DNA of 32,772 nucleotides from a virus: IMG/VR virus record IMGVR_UViG_3300042691_025458, positions 1-32,772 of that record. One strand, given 5' to 3'. Below are positions 1 to 6,694 of this stretch, piece by piece. Under the pieces are notes generated by a model. That model had not been told where the DNA came from and did no database searches. It was given only the letters and a program-made list of their open reading frames with translations. Each line of letters starts with the position of its first letter. Position 1 is the stretch's first letter. The translations under genes and the position numbers were made by a program.

Positions 1-1
1 C

Positions 2-607
2 ATGTGGAGGCGTGGTGATCGGATGAACCAGTCTGTCGGCGAGGGGATCAGCAGCAAGTTGGCGTCGATCCCAAGTGGCACGCGTCCTCCTGGAGCTTGG
101 GTGTTGGCATACCAGGCAGGAGCAATCGCCTCGTTCACCGGGTGTAAGGTTGTTGTTGCGGTTGACAATCTTAACGTTGCCAGTGGCCGCAACATTGATG
201 GCTCCACAACAATTACCGTTACGGTGCCTGACGCGCAGTTGCAGTTGACAGTCAGCGGGTCTGGCTCTGCGACGATTAGCTTTACGGCAGCCGGAAACTT
301 GGCCGGCGGCGCGTTCGTTGACGGGTCTGCGGCCTTCTCGTTTACCGTCTCGAGCGCAACACTAGGCGCCATTGTCGATCTGGTCGGGCAGTCGAATGTG
401 TCGGTCACTGCTTCTGCGTTGATCAATGCGATCGGAAGCCTTGCTGGCGATATTACGCCGTTCACCACGCTCAGTCCCGAGAACTTAGCGGCTGCGGTTC
501 TGAACGCGGCGGCTGCCACTCCTATCGCCAGTAACGTCAAGCAGATGAACGACGCCACAATGTACGGCACGGGTGTCCCCGTTGACCTGTGGCGAGGATC
601 TCCGTGA
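2..607 (+). CDS. Phage structural (tail-type) protein, C-terminal part or whole
   Basis: The frame is open from base 2 and may continue upstream of the window, so treat it as possibly 5'-partial; an internal ATG at 23 is another start. The product is rich in Ser, Thr, Val, Ala and Gly with alternating beta-strand-like segments, as in phage tail or fibre proteins. Near the C-terminus is an L-[ST]-P-E-N-L-A-A-A-V stretch, then a QMND...YGTGVPVDLWRG ending. I associate both with minor tail or virion proteins of environmental phages, without a defined function. Its stop codon overlaps the GTG of the next gene (604-607), so the two are translationally coupled. The structural role is inferred from composition and from lying at the head of the virion block. 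Confidence 0.6.
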   Translation: MWRRGDRMNQSVGEGISSKLASIPSGTRPPGAWVLAYQAGAIASFTGCKVVVAVDNLNVASGRNIDGSTTITVTVPDAQLQLTVSGSGSATISFTAAGNLAGGAFVDGSAAFSFTVSSATLGAIVDLVGQSNVSVTASALINAIGSLAGDITPFTTLSPENLAAAVLNAAAATPIASNVKQMNDATMYGTGVPVDLWRGSP

Positions 608-1026
608 CTTCGTTTAGCGACCAGTCATTTAGTACCAACGCATTCAGTCAGAACGCTTTTGAGTTTGCGGGCAATGTTGCGGCGGCTCAGGCATCTGCTA
701 CTGGGTCCGCAACGGTTGCGGCTCAAGGCGCGACGATCGCTGAAGGCGCGGGCAGCTTCCTCATGCGTGAGGCGCGCTGGGCGTCCTACCGCAAAGTCGA
801 AGGCAAGTACATTCGACAGGTTTCGCCTGGCGTGTTCTTGCGGGTCGAGAAGGACAAGCCGGTTGCTGTCGTTGAAAACCGCAAAGCGATGGACGGGTTG
901 TGGCGCGACGACAAAGTTGTTGCTAGCCTCGATGCAGATGAGGTGGAAGCCCTTAAGAAGGTTCCTGTAGGGGCAAGGCGGCGCGTCCAGGAAGCTGCTG
1001 CGCTTGCCGCGCTTGGCATCATTTAG
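604..1026 (+). CDS. Hypothetical virion-region protein, 140 aa
   Basis: I chose GTG at 604 because it overlaps the previous stop (GTGA) and has a GCGAGG ribosome-binding sequence 8 bases upstream; another GTG at 589 is less likely. The N-terminus has a short repetitive S/N/F/A-rich segment (SFSTNAFSQNAF). A low-complexity Ala/Thr/Gly middle follows, then a charged half containing W-R-D-D-K and an R-R-R-V-Q-E-A-A-A helix. No family is recognised. Its position among virion genes and its beta-rich start suggest a minor structural protein, but this is only context. Confidence 0.7.
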   Translation: MTSFSDQSFSTNAFSQNAFEFAGNVAAAQASATGSATVAAQGATIAEGAGSFLMREARWASYRKVEGKYIRQVSPGVFLRVEKDKPVAVVENRKAMDGLWRDDKVVASLDADEVEALKKVPVGARRRVQEAAALAALGII

Positions 1027-1034
1027 GGGGTATC

Positions 1035-1283
1035 ATGGCTAAGACACCAGCATGGCAGCGTAAAGCCGGTCAGAATCCGAAAGGCGGGCTAAATGCCAAG
1101 GGTCGTGCGAGCTACAAGGCCGCGACCGGCGGCACCCTCAAGCCTCCGCAGCCGGAAGGTGGTCCTCGCAAGCGGTCATTCTGTGCCAGGATGGAAGGCA
1201 TGAAGAAGAAGCTGACCTCGGCCAAGACCGCGAGCGATCCCAACTCCCGGATCAACAAGTCCCTCCGCGCATGGAAGTGCTGA
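1035..1283 (+). CDS. Small basic phage protein, DUF6321-like
   Basis: This 82-aa protein starts MAKTPAWQRKAGQNPKGGLN, followed by AKGRASY. That W-Q-R-K-x-G-x-N-P-K-G-G-L-N-A-K-G-R signature is one I associate with DUF6321, a family of small lysine- and glycine-rich proteins found in environmental phages. It is strongly basic, with K/R clusters to the C-terminus, and ends in Cys. The start follows a GGGGGT ribosome-binding sequence at 1026-1031. No enzymatic residues are visible; nucleic-acid binding or virion packing would fit its charge, but that is inference. The family name is from memory. Confidence 0.8.
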   Translation: MAKTPAWQRKAGQNPKGGLNAKGRASYKAATGGTLKPPQPEGGPRKRSFCARMEGMKKKLTSAKTASDPNSRINKSLRAWKC

Positions 1284-1284
1284 C

Positions 1285-1443
1285 ATGAAGAAGCCCATCT
1301 GGGATCGAGATCGCCCCAAGTCTCTTGGCAAGCCCAAGAAGCTGTCGCCGGCACAGAAATCCTCTGCCAAGGCTGCGGCTAAGGCTGCGGGTCGTCCTTA
1401 CCCCAACATGATCGACAACATGCGAGCGGCAAGGAAGAAATAA
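1285..1443 (+). CDS. Small basic phage protein, 52 aa
   Basis: ATG at 1285 lies two bases after the previous stop and opens a 52-codon frame ending at TAA 1443. The product is Lys/Arg-rich. It contains S-L-G-K-P-K-K-L-S-P-A-Q-K, an alanine/lysine helix and a conserved-looking R-P-Y-P-N-M-I-D-N-M-R-A-A-R ending, which I recognise as typical of small proteins beside DUF6321-type genes in phage structural modules. The function is unknown. Close packing and matching composition with the preceding gene suggest that they act together or share a role. Confidence 0.7.
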   Translation: MKKPIWDRDRPKSLGKPKKLSPAQKSSAKAAAKAAGRPYPNMIDNMRAARKK

Positions 1444-1453
1444 GGAGACTGCA

Positions 1454-1861
1454 ATGGATTATGAGTATCTCAGCAAAGACCAAATCGCTCTTTTGGAGCA
1501 GATTCTTGGTGGCCCAAACGCCGACACTTCTATGGCGATTACAAAGCTGAAAGAAAACCCATTAGAGCGATCTCTGATCGATGAGGCTCTTTATGAGATT
1601 TTGGGGGCGCGATATATCCAGGATGTTGTCAATCGCGAGATTCAATCGCAAAAGCCGCCAGTTTCTCCGCTTCCATTGGCTCAGTTTCGTCGCAATGTCA
1701 AGCAAGAGGGCATCAGCCCAGAGCAACTGTACCAAGATTTATCCCAGAGGCACAGTAACCCCTCTGCTCGCCAGAGGTATTGGCCAACACCGGATCAAGA
1801 GGAAGCGGTTCAGCGGCCACGCATAGAGCAGATTATGTCTATGCTGTCTCGCCAGAGGTAA
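1454..1861 (+). CDS. Hypothetical protein, 135 aa
   Basis: ATG at 1454 is preceded by AAGGAGA at 1442-1448, a strong ribosome-binding sequence. The product is mostly helical and charged: it opens MDYEYLSKDQIALLEQILGG, has a proline-rich middle (K-P-P-V-S-P-L-P) and ends in a polar Q/R tail with S-M-L-S-R-Q-R. There is no membrane segment or signal peptide, and no family is recognised. It sits in a block of small genes between tail-type and head-type genes. Confidence 0.7.
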   Translation: MDYEYLSKDQIALLEQILGGPNADTSMAITKLKENPLERSLIDEALYEILGARYIQDVVNREIQSQKPPVSPLPLAQFRRNVKQEGISPEQLYQDLSQRHSNPSARQRYWPTPDQEEAVQRPRIEQIMSMLSRQR

Positions 1862-1863
1862 GC

Positions 1864-2064
1864 ATGAAGCTAGACCAAGACGAGATCGATAACTGGCGCC
1901 GACACCCTGTAACGCAGGAGATGATCAAGGCGCTGAAGAAGGAGGATCCGCTCCACAGGTATCGTGGGGCGAATGACCTTCTGAGCCTTGGCCGCGCTCA
2001 GGGCTACGACATGGCGTTGATGACGTTAGGCCGCGTGATCCAAGACCCCAACTTGTTGGTGTGA
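1864..2064 (+). CDS. Hypothetical helical protein, 66 aa
   Basis: I prefer ATG at 1864, two bases after the upstream stop, over the far-upstream ATG at 1780, which would overlap the preceding gene by over 80 bases. An AGAGG sequence at 1852-1856 serves as ribosome-binding site. The 66-aa product is charged and helical: D-E-I-D-N-W-R-R-H-P-V-T-Q-E is followed by a K-A-L-K-K-E-D run and a G-A-N-D-L-L-S-L-G-R-A-Q-G segment. The size and W-x-x-H-P pattern recall small helical phage proteins near portal or scaffold genes. No function is assigned. Confidence 0.65.
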   Translation: MKLDQDEIDNWRRHPVTQEMIKALKKEDPLHRYRGANDLLSLGRAQGYDMALMTLGRVIQDPNLLV

Positions 2065-2065
2065 C

Positions 2066-3166
2066 ATGAAGCGCAGCATGAAACTTGCAGAAGCCCTCGA
2101 GGTCGTGCGGCAGTATGGCCGTGGCAAGGACACGGAGGTGGCGCATGTCATGCCGCGTGAGAAGGCGCTTCTGAAGGCCTTGGGTGGCCGTGGAAGCATC
2201 AACCCCAGGACAGGCTTTCGCGAGTACGAGGTGGATGGCGGCGGCACCGACGCTGGCGGCACCGACGCTGGTGGCGGTGAGGGCGGGCAGGCTGATGGTA
2301 TGGGGGATTTTGGTTCTGCTGACGAACGATCGGCTGGTCCGTCTGATTTTGGCGGGCAACTCGGTGGCTACATGGAAAGCGCATCTGCTAGCGCTCCTGC
2401 GCCGGTCGAACTTTCGCAAAATTCCATTCAAGGCGGAGCCATTGAGAGTGCGCCGCTTGGTCCGCCCACATCGCTTTATGGCGACTTCATCAACAGCCCA
2501 GTCGTGCCGGAAGAGAGAAATGCGCTGGATCGACTGAATGCACCGGCCGCAGTCCCGACCGTTGGAGACTTTGAGCTTGCCACTGGCATTGCCGCTCCTG
2601 CGCCCCAGGTAAGCTTCCTCGACCAGGTTTTGAGCGCATTGAACACTGGTCCTGGCATTGCCGGTGCCGTCGCTGGAACTCCGACTGGGTTGCTGGCTCA
2701 GACCATGCAGAACATCAACAACACCTATTTTGGCGGGCAGGCTCGAGCATTTGGTGGCACGGAGGAAGCGGGGCCGTTCCAGGCATCTCTCGGGCCAGAG
2801 GGTCTGAACGAGTCTGTTGCGCCGGCAGCGACATCTAGCGAGCCTGCGCCGGCATACATCCGTCCTGCGGCACAAGAGGTTCCAGACTTCCTTTCCGGCT
2901 ATCTTTCTCCTGGCCTAACGGACTTGCAGCGTCGCGCGTTGATCAGCACGCTTGGGAGCCAAGGCGTGAACCCGCTGTTCCGCAGTCGTCCTGTTCAGCA
3001 GTTCTACGCATCGATGCTGGCAAGGGAATTGGTCAATCCGCAGAACCAACTGGCACAGACACCGTACATCCTGCCGATCGAGCAGAGGTATCTGTCGGGT
3101 GTGGTTGGCGTTCCTGGCGGGCAGCCGCAACAGATTTACCAGGGCATACGCCCATTGATTTCGTAA
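2066..3166 (+). CDS. Phage virion-region protein with Gly/Asp linker, 366 aa
   Basis: ATG at 2066 follows the previous stop by one base; an in-frame ATG at 2078 is possible. Residues 1-55 form a compact N-terminal domain with A-H-V-M-P-R-E-K-A-L-L-K-A-L-G-G and G-S-I-N-P-R-T-G-F-R-E-Y. I have seen this domain in environmental phage proteins of unknown function. A low-complexity G-G-T-D-A-G linker follows (about 55-80), encoded partly by a short nucleotide repeat. The rest is Pro/Ala/Gly-rich, with a more ordered C-terminal region around L-T-D-L-Q-R-R-A-L-I-S-T-L-G. It is probably virion-associated, from context only. Confidence 0.7.
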   Translation: MKRSMKLAEALEVVRQYGRGKDTEVAHVMPREKALLKALGGRGSINPRTGFREYEVDGGGTDAGGTDAGGGEGGQADGMGDFGSADERSAGPSDFGGQLGGYMESASASAPAPVELSQNSIQGGAIESAPLGPPTSLYGDFINSPVVPEERNALDRLNAPAAVPTVGDFELATGIAAPAPQVSFLDQVLSALNTGPGIAGAVAGTPTGLLAQTMQNINNTYFGGQARAFGGTEEAGPFQASLGPEGLNESVAPAATSSEPAPAYIRPAAQEVPDFLSGYLSPGLTDLQRRALISTLGSQGVNPLFRSRPVQQFYASMLARELVNPQNQLAQTPYILPIEQRYLSGVVGVPGGQPQQIYQGIRPLIS

Positions 3167-3180
3167 AGGGGGTGGTTTAA

Positions 3181-3222
3181 GTGAAGAAGAAGCCGATGAA
3201 GAAAGGCGGTCGTGGCTGCTGA
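3181..3222 (+). CDS. Possible 13-aa lysine-rich micropeptide
   Basis: GTG at 3181 is preceded by AAAGGGGGTGG at 3166-3176, a strong ribosome-binding sequence with nothing else to serve. The frame gives a 13-residue peptide rich in Lys and Gly (K-K-K-P-M-K-K-G-G-R-G-C) ending at TGA 3220-3222. The composition matches the other tiny basic proteins in this phage. It could equally be a leader peptide coupled to the structured RNA just downstream. It is too short for coding statistics. Confidence 0.35.
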   Translation: MKKKPMKKGGRGC

Positions 3223-3234
3223 CCGCTCGAATAG

Positions 3235-3273
3235 AGGCGCCGTTTTCCCCCTTTTCGGCGCTTCGGGAAGGGG
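3235..3273 (+). promoter_or_regulatory. Two mutually exclusive hairpins upstream of groES-like gene
   Basis: AGGCGCCG (3235-3242) pairs with CGGCGCTT (3256-3263), giving an 8-bp stem with one G-T pair around a pyrimidine loop. The loop sequence CCCCTTTTC (3248-3256) can instead pair with GGGAAGGGG (3265-3273), counting G-U pairs. The second stem uses bases needed by the first, so only one can form. There is no T-run, so this is not a classical intrinsic terminator. A further AATGCG/CGCATT inverted repeat lies at 3317-3341. Folding by eye only. Confidence 0.45.
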
Positions 3274-3359
3274 TGGGATGTTATTCCTTGCGTCCCCCCC
3301 TTCTTTCTCGCCCGTTAATGCGTAGCGTCGGGCGGCGCATTGTGCGCAAAGAGGAAGGT

Positions 3360-3662
3360 ATGAGCAAGAAACTGAAACCGCTGTTCGCGCGCGTGGTCGT
3401 GCGAGCAGATACTATGCAGTCTACCGTCACTGCAAAATACGCGGGTCTGGCCAAGATGGGGTTCCAGGTGCCGCAGACGGTCGAAGAGAAGCAGATCCCC
3501 GACGAGGGGGTCATTGTCTCGGTTGGCGAAACCTGTGAAGTGCTGAAGCCTGGCGACAAGGTGCTGTTCGGCAAATGGGCCGCAAAGCAGCTTACCTTTG
3601 AGCCTGGGCTGTACGTCATGCAGGAGGAAGACATCATTGGTCTCCTCGAGGAGGCTGCATGA
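3360..3662 (+). CDS. groES-like: Phage GroES-like co-chaperonin (Cpn10 family)
   Basis: ATG at 3360 is preceded by GAGGAAGG at 3351-3358, giving 100 aa, close to the usual Cpn10 length of about 97. The beta-barrel pattern is visible: K-P-L-F-A-R-V-V-V-R at residues 6-15, then a long region with G-F-Q-V-P where the GroEL-binding mobile loop should lie. After that come I-P-D-E-G-V-I-V-S-V-G, K-P-G-D-K-V-L-F-G-K and a terminal Y-V-M-Q-E-E-D-I-I-G. GroES caps the GroEL chamber during folding, and phage versions such as T4 gp31 help fold capsid protein. It overlaps the scaffold gene by 4 bases, and the capsid gene is 2 kb away, which supports a head-assembly role. Confidence 0.85.
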   Translation: MSKKLKPLFARVVVRADTMQSTVTAKYAGLAKMGFQVPQTVEEKQIPDEGVIVSVGETCEVLKPGDKVLFGKWAAKQLTFEPGLYVMQEEDIIGLLEEAA

Positions 3663-4594
3663 GCACGGAGCGCATGTCCAACCGCATCGAAATCCCTGAC
3701 GACGAGCCCGCGCCGCCGCCGGCCAAAACTCAGGCTCAACCAGAGGCTGCGCCGCCAGCAAAGGCAGAAAAGTCGGCGCCCGCCCAGGAACAGGACGGCG
3801 ACGGTTCTGACTGGGTGGACATCGAGGATCCCAAGCTCAAGGCTCGGTTCAATCGGCTCTATCGCCACACGAAGGAGGCGAATGCCAAGGCCGAGAAGAC
3901 GGAGCGTCAGGTTGCTTTGCTTGCAGAGCAGAACCGCAGACTTCAGTCCGCTCTTGAAAATTATGCGGCTCATCAAAAGGACGTTAGGACTAAAGCTGAA
4001 TTGGCTTCTCTGAAGAAAGAGGCCAAGGAAGCTCTTGCGACTGGCGACACCGATGCCTTTCTGGCGGTCAACGAACGGCTGACTGAGATCAAGCAGGAGG
4101 TGAAGAAGCCTGAGCCTGAGCCTGCACCGCAGCCGCAGAACGCCATCTCTGACACGGAGGTGAAGGTTCTGAACAATTGGCAGAACCAAGTCGATGACGA
4201 CGGGGAGCCAGCGCGTCCATGGGCTCGTCCTGGGCATCCTGAGTTTGCGGCGACGCAGGACATGATCCGGCGAGTCGTGAACCTCCCTGACATGCAGGAT
4301 GCGCCAATTCGCGAGATCTTGGCAGAGGTCGATCGCCGGATGGCGAAGGTGCTCGGCTCGGATGACATTGACGACGAAGCGCCGCGCAATACGGTGCAGC
4401 GTGCGTTTTCGTCTCCTCGAGGCGAACGGCCACGCGCGCAGGAGCGGACAACTCTGTCGGCTCAAGAGCGTATCATCGCGGAGCATATGTTCATGGGTGG
4501 GCGCGGCTCTCTTGCGCGCACGGCCAAGGATGCACATGAACTCTACGTCAAGCAGAAGCGTGCTTTGGGTAGGGTGGTTGAGGTGGAGGACTAA
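3659..4594 (+). CDS. Probable head scaffolding protein
   Basis: ATG at 3659 overlaps the groES-like stop (ATGA), so it is coupled to it. The 311-aa product starts with an acidic, Pro/Ala-rich disordered segment (about 1-60). A long coiled coil follows (about 65-145), rich in K, E, A and L, with T-E-R-Q-V-A-L-L-A-E-Q-N-R-R-L heptads. A conserved-looking W-A-R-P-G-H-P-E-F segment and a basic C-terminal helical part come next. This acidic plus coiled-coil architecture, directly before the decoration and capsid genes, is usual for scaffolding proteins. No protease motif was noticed. Identification rests on architecture and synteny, not on a specific motif. Confidence 0.7.
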   Translation: MSTERMSNRIEIPDDEPAPPPAKTQAQPEAAPPAKAEKSAPAQEQDGDGSDWVDIEDPKLKARFNRLYRHTKEANAKAEKTERQVALLAEQNRRLQSALENYAAHQKDVRTKAELASLKKEAKEALATGDTDAFLAVNERLTEIKQEVKKPEPEPAPQPQNAISDTEVKVLNNWQNQVDDDGEPARPWARPGHPEFAATQDMIRRVVNLPDMQDAPIREILAEVDRRMAKVLGSDDIDDEAPRNTVQRAFSSPRGERPRAQERTTLSAQERIIAEHMFMGGRGSLARTAKDAHELYVKQKRALGRVVEVED

Positions 4595-5056
4595 ATGGCA
4601 GAAGATATTGAAATCCAGGGCGATGTTTCCCTGGAAGGAGCGATCCGCAAGCGTGGCGTGCGCCGCGTGGAGGAGCCGAAAAAGGGAACTCGGTCGTGGG
4701 TTCCGGCGGCACCTCTGGGGATCAAGGCGAAGGATCCGACGAATCGACTTCGTTGGGTCCACGCGGAACCGGCCAACATGCTCAAGAAGCGTGCTGAAGG
4801 CTGGGAACGCGCAACTAGGTCCGATGCCGTCCACGATCGCCCAAATGGCGTCGAGAGCGGGGTCGGGGCTCCGGCCGATGTGCTGGAGTACAGAGACATG
4901 GTTCTGATGAAGCTTCCAGAGGAAGTGGCGCGCGAGCGGGAGGCGTACTACCGCACCCAGGCGCAGCAGCAACTCTCGGGGCTCCAGAGCAGGGCCAAGA
5001 CCGAAATCCGCCGTCAGACCGGAGCTACGGTCGATGGCTCAATCCAAATCGATTAA
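4595..5056 (+). CDS. Conserved phage protein between scaffold and capsid genes
   Basis: ATG at 4595 directly follows the TAA of the scaffold gene. The 153-aa protein is charged and has no membrane segment. Notable is L-R-W-V-H-A-E-P-A-N-M followed by K-R-A-E-G-W-E, and a later E-Y-R-D-M-V-L-M-K-L-P-E-E segment leading into a Y-Y-R-T-Q-A-Q-Q helix. I have seen this W-x-x-P/A-N...A-E-G-W-E...D-L-V-L-x-x-M-P-E layout in phage proteins just upstream of capsid genes. The role is unknown; head completion or scaffold assistance are guesses from location. Confidence 0.75.
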   Translation: MAEDIEIQGDVSLEGAIRKRGVRRVEEPKKGTRSWVPAAPLGIKAKDPTNRLRWVHAEPANMLKKRAEGWERATRSDAVHDRPNGVESGVGAPADVLEYRDMVLMKLPEEVAREREAYYRTQAQQQLSGLQSRAKTEIRRQTGATVDGSIQID

Positions 5057-5074
5057 TCTCAGGAGACCTTCAAC

Positions 5075-5671
5075 ATGGCTAATGCACCGTTCGGGTTCGC
5101 CCCCGTTCGGAACATGGCTGCGGGTGGTGACCTTCCGACTCGGATGTATCGAGTCACGGCTACCGGCAACACCCAGGGCTTGTTCATTGGCGACCCGGTT
5201 CGATTCAATCCCAACGGCGTCGGCATCGCTCGCGTCTCGGGCAATGCTGCGGCGAACACTCGAGTCCTGGGTGTCGTGGCGCAGATGTTCGATGACAACG
5301 GCCGTCCGCTGACCTTCAATCAGCCCAACCGTGGTCCGTTCCTCCCGTCGTCCACGTCGGGCTGGGCGGCGGTCTACGACAGCCAGCAGATCACGTTCAT
5401 CTGTCAGGTTGACGGCAGTGCGGCAGAGACGCTGGTTGGTCAGTACGTCAGCCTGACTGCGGCGACGAACGGTGGCAACACTGCTGCCGGCACGTCGATC
5501 TTGCAGATCCGTGCGGGGTCGGCCGATACCAGCGTGAAGATGTTCCAGGTTCTGGGCATCTCGCCGACTGAGTCTCGCGGCCTCGGCAGCTTTGCCAATG
5601 CTTCGGGCTGGGGCAATACGGACATCGACGTTGAGGTCCGCATCGCTCTCCACTCCCTGACCTCGACCTGA
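5075..5671 (+). CDS. Head decoration / structural cement-like protein
   Basis: ATG at 5075 follows TCAGGAGA at 5058-5065. The 198-aa product begins M-A-N-A-P-F-G-F-A-P-V-R, a start I associate with capsid decoration or cement proteins encoded beside the major capsid gene in many environmental phages. It is beta-rich with a G-L-F-I-G-D-P-V-R-F motif and a W-G-N-T-D-I-D-V-E-V ending. Such proteins bind the outer capsid surface and stabilise the expanded shell. It lies 15 bases upstream of the capsid gene, fitting the usual pair. The exact fold cannot be told by reading. Confidence 0.75.
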   Translation: MANAPFGFAPVRNMAAGGDLPTRMYRVTATGNTQGLFIGDPVRFNPNGVGIARVSGNAAANTRVLGVVAQMFDDNGRPLTFNQPNRGPFLPSSTSGWAAVYDSQQITFICQVDGSAAETLVGQYVSLTAATNGGNTAAGTSILQIRAGSADTSVKMFQVLGISPTESRGLGSFANASGWGNTDIDVEVRIALHSLTST

Positions 5672-5686
5672 TAGGGAGGCCATTCA

Positions 5687-6577
5687 ATGACGACCGGAAC
5701 TTCCAATCTTCCTGAACTGCTTTGGCCTGGCATCAGCACGATCTGGGCCGACACCTACCGCCGGTATCCGCCGCTCTGGAACCGCATGCTCATTCTTCGT
5801 CGGTCCACCAAGGCCTTCGAGAAGGAGCAGGGTGTGACCGGCTTCGGCCTGGCCGGCGCCAAGACAGAGTCTGGCAGCGTGCCTTTCGTTGATATGCTCC
5901 AGGGCTATCAGCGTGAGTACGTCAACCTGACCTACGGTCTCGGCACGATCATCACGCGGGAGTTGATGGATGACGAGCAGTACAACGTCATCAACAACGT
6001 CCCCCGTATGCTGGCCGAGTCCATGCGTCAGACGGAAGAGACGATCTCGGCGTCTGTGTTCAACCTCGGCTTCAGCACGATGGTTGGCGCGGATGGCGTG
6101 TCGTTCTTCAACTCGGCGCACCCGAATGTGCGTGGCGGCTCGCAGCGTAACATCCCCGCTGTGGCCTCCGACCTTACCCAGGCCTCCCTGGAGCAGGCGT
6201 ACATCGACATCCACGACTGGCAGGACGATTCGTCCCTCAAGATCAATCTCATGCCAGAGAAGATCCTGGTTCACCCGTCCAATCGGTTCGTCGCCGAGAA
6301 GATCCTGGGGACCAAGTTCGCCGTGGGAAGCGCTGACAACGACATCAACCCGATGGCCGGCCAGCTCGACCTGATCGTCAATCCGTTCTTCACGGATCCC
6401 GACGCCTGGTTCGTGCTGACGAACGCCAAGGCTGGTGCCACGTTCTATCGGCGCCGCAACGCTGAGATCTCCCGTGACAACGAGTTCGACACGGAGAACC
6501 TCAAGATCAAGACGACGGCTCGCTTTGCCGTTGGCGTCACCGACTGGCGCTACGGCTACGCTTCGGCCGGCGCCTGA
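5687..6577 (+). CDS. Major capsid protein (HK97-type fold likely)
   Basis: ATG at 5687 is preceded by AGGGAGG at 5672-5678. At 296 aa the length fits a short HK97-like major head protein without a long delta domain. Features match the Mu gpT-like and related capsid families: an N-terminal helix with P-P-L-W-N-R-M, then a G-x-V-P-F-V-D-M...Y...Y-G-L-G-T-I-I-T-R-E-L-M-D-D segment. Further on are F-F-N-S-A-H-P-N near the centre, L-M-P-E-K-I-L-V-H-P followed by the A-E-K-I-L-G region, and W-F-V-L-T-N near the C-terminus. It is the last gene before a hairpin, as expected for a gene needing high expression. Assignment is by motif and synteny. Confidence 0.9.
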   Translation: MTTGTSNLPELLWPGISTIWADTYRRYPPLWNRMLILRRSTKAFEKEQGVTGFGLAGAKTESGSVPFVDMLQGYQREYVNLTYGLGTIITRELMDDEQYNVINNVPRMLAESMRQTEETISASVFNLGFSTMVGADGVSFFNSAHPNVRGGSQRNIPAVASDLTQASLEQAYIDIHDWQDDSSLKINLMPEKILVHPSNRFVAEKILGTKFAVGSADNDINPMAGQLDLIVNPFFTDPDAWFVLTNAKAGATFYRRRNAEISRDNEFDTENLKIKTTARFAVGVTDWRYGYASAGA

Positions 6578-6601
6578 GTCTCTGGCGCAGTTAAGGTGGT
6601 G

Positions 6602-6627
6602 GGGGCGTCCTTTGGGGCGCCCCTTCT
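6602..6627 (+). terminator. Probable intrinsic or partial terminator after capsid gene
   Basis: GGGGCG (6602-6607) pairs with CGCCCC (6618-6623) around a 10-base loop, followed by TTCTGCTT, a weak U-rich tail. It lies 25 bases after the capsid stop, in a 117-base gap without a gene. A leaky terminator or mRNA-stabilising hairpin would raise capsid output over the downstream genes. The tail is poor, so partial read-through is likely. Confidence 0.5.
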
Positions 6628-6694
6628 GCTTGAGGGGGCCTACCCCACAGAACCTCCGTCCCTATGATGGCTCGACCACATCAGGGAGGCTTGC

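Noticed and set aside
3281-4972. 563-codon open frame on the - strand
   Set aside because: It lies entirely opposite the well-supported groES-like, scaffold and companion genes, and its product is Arg/Leu/His-rich without motifs. It is a shadow of GC-rich coding.
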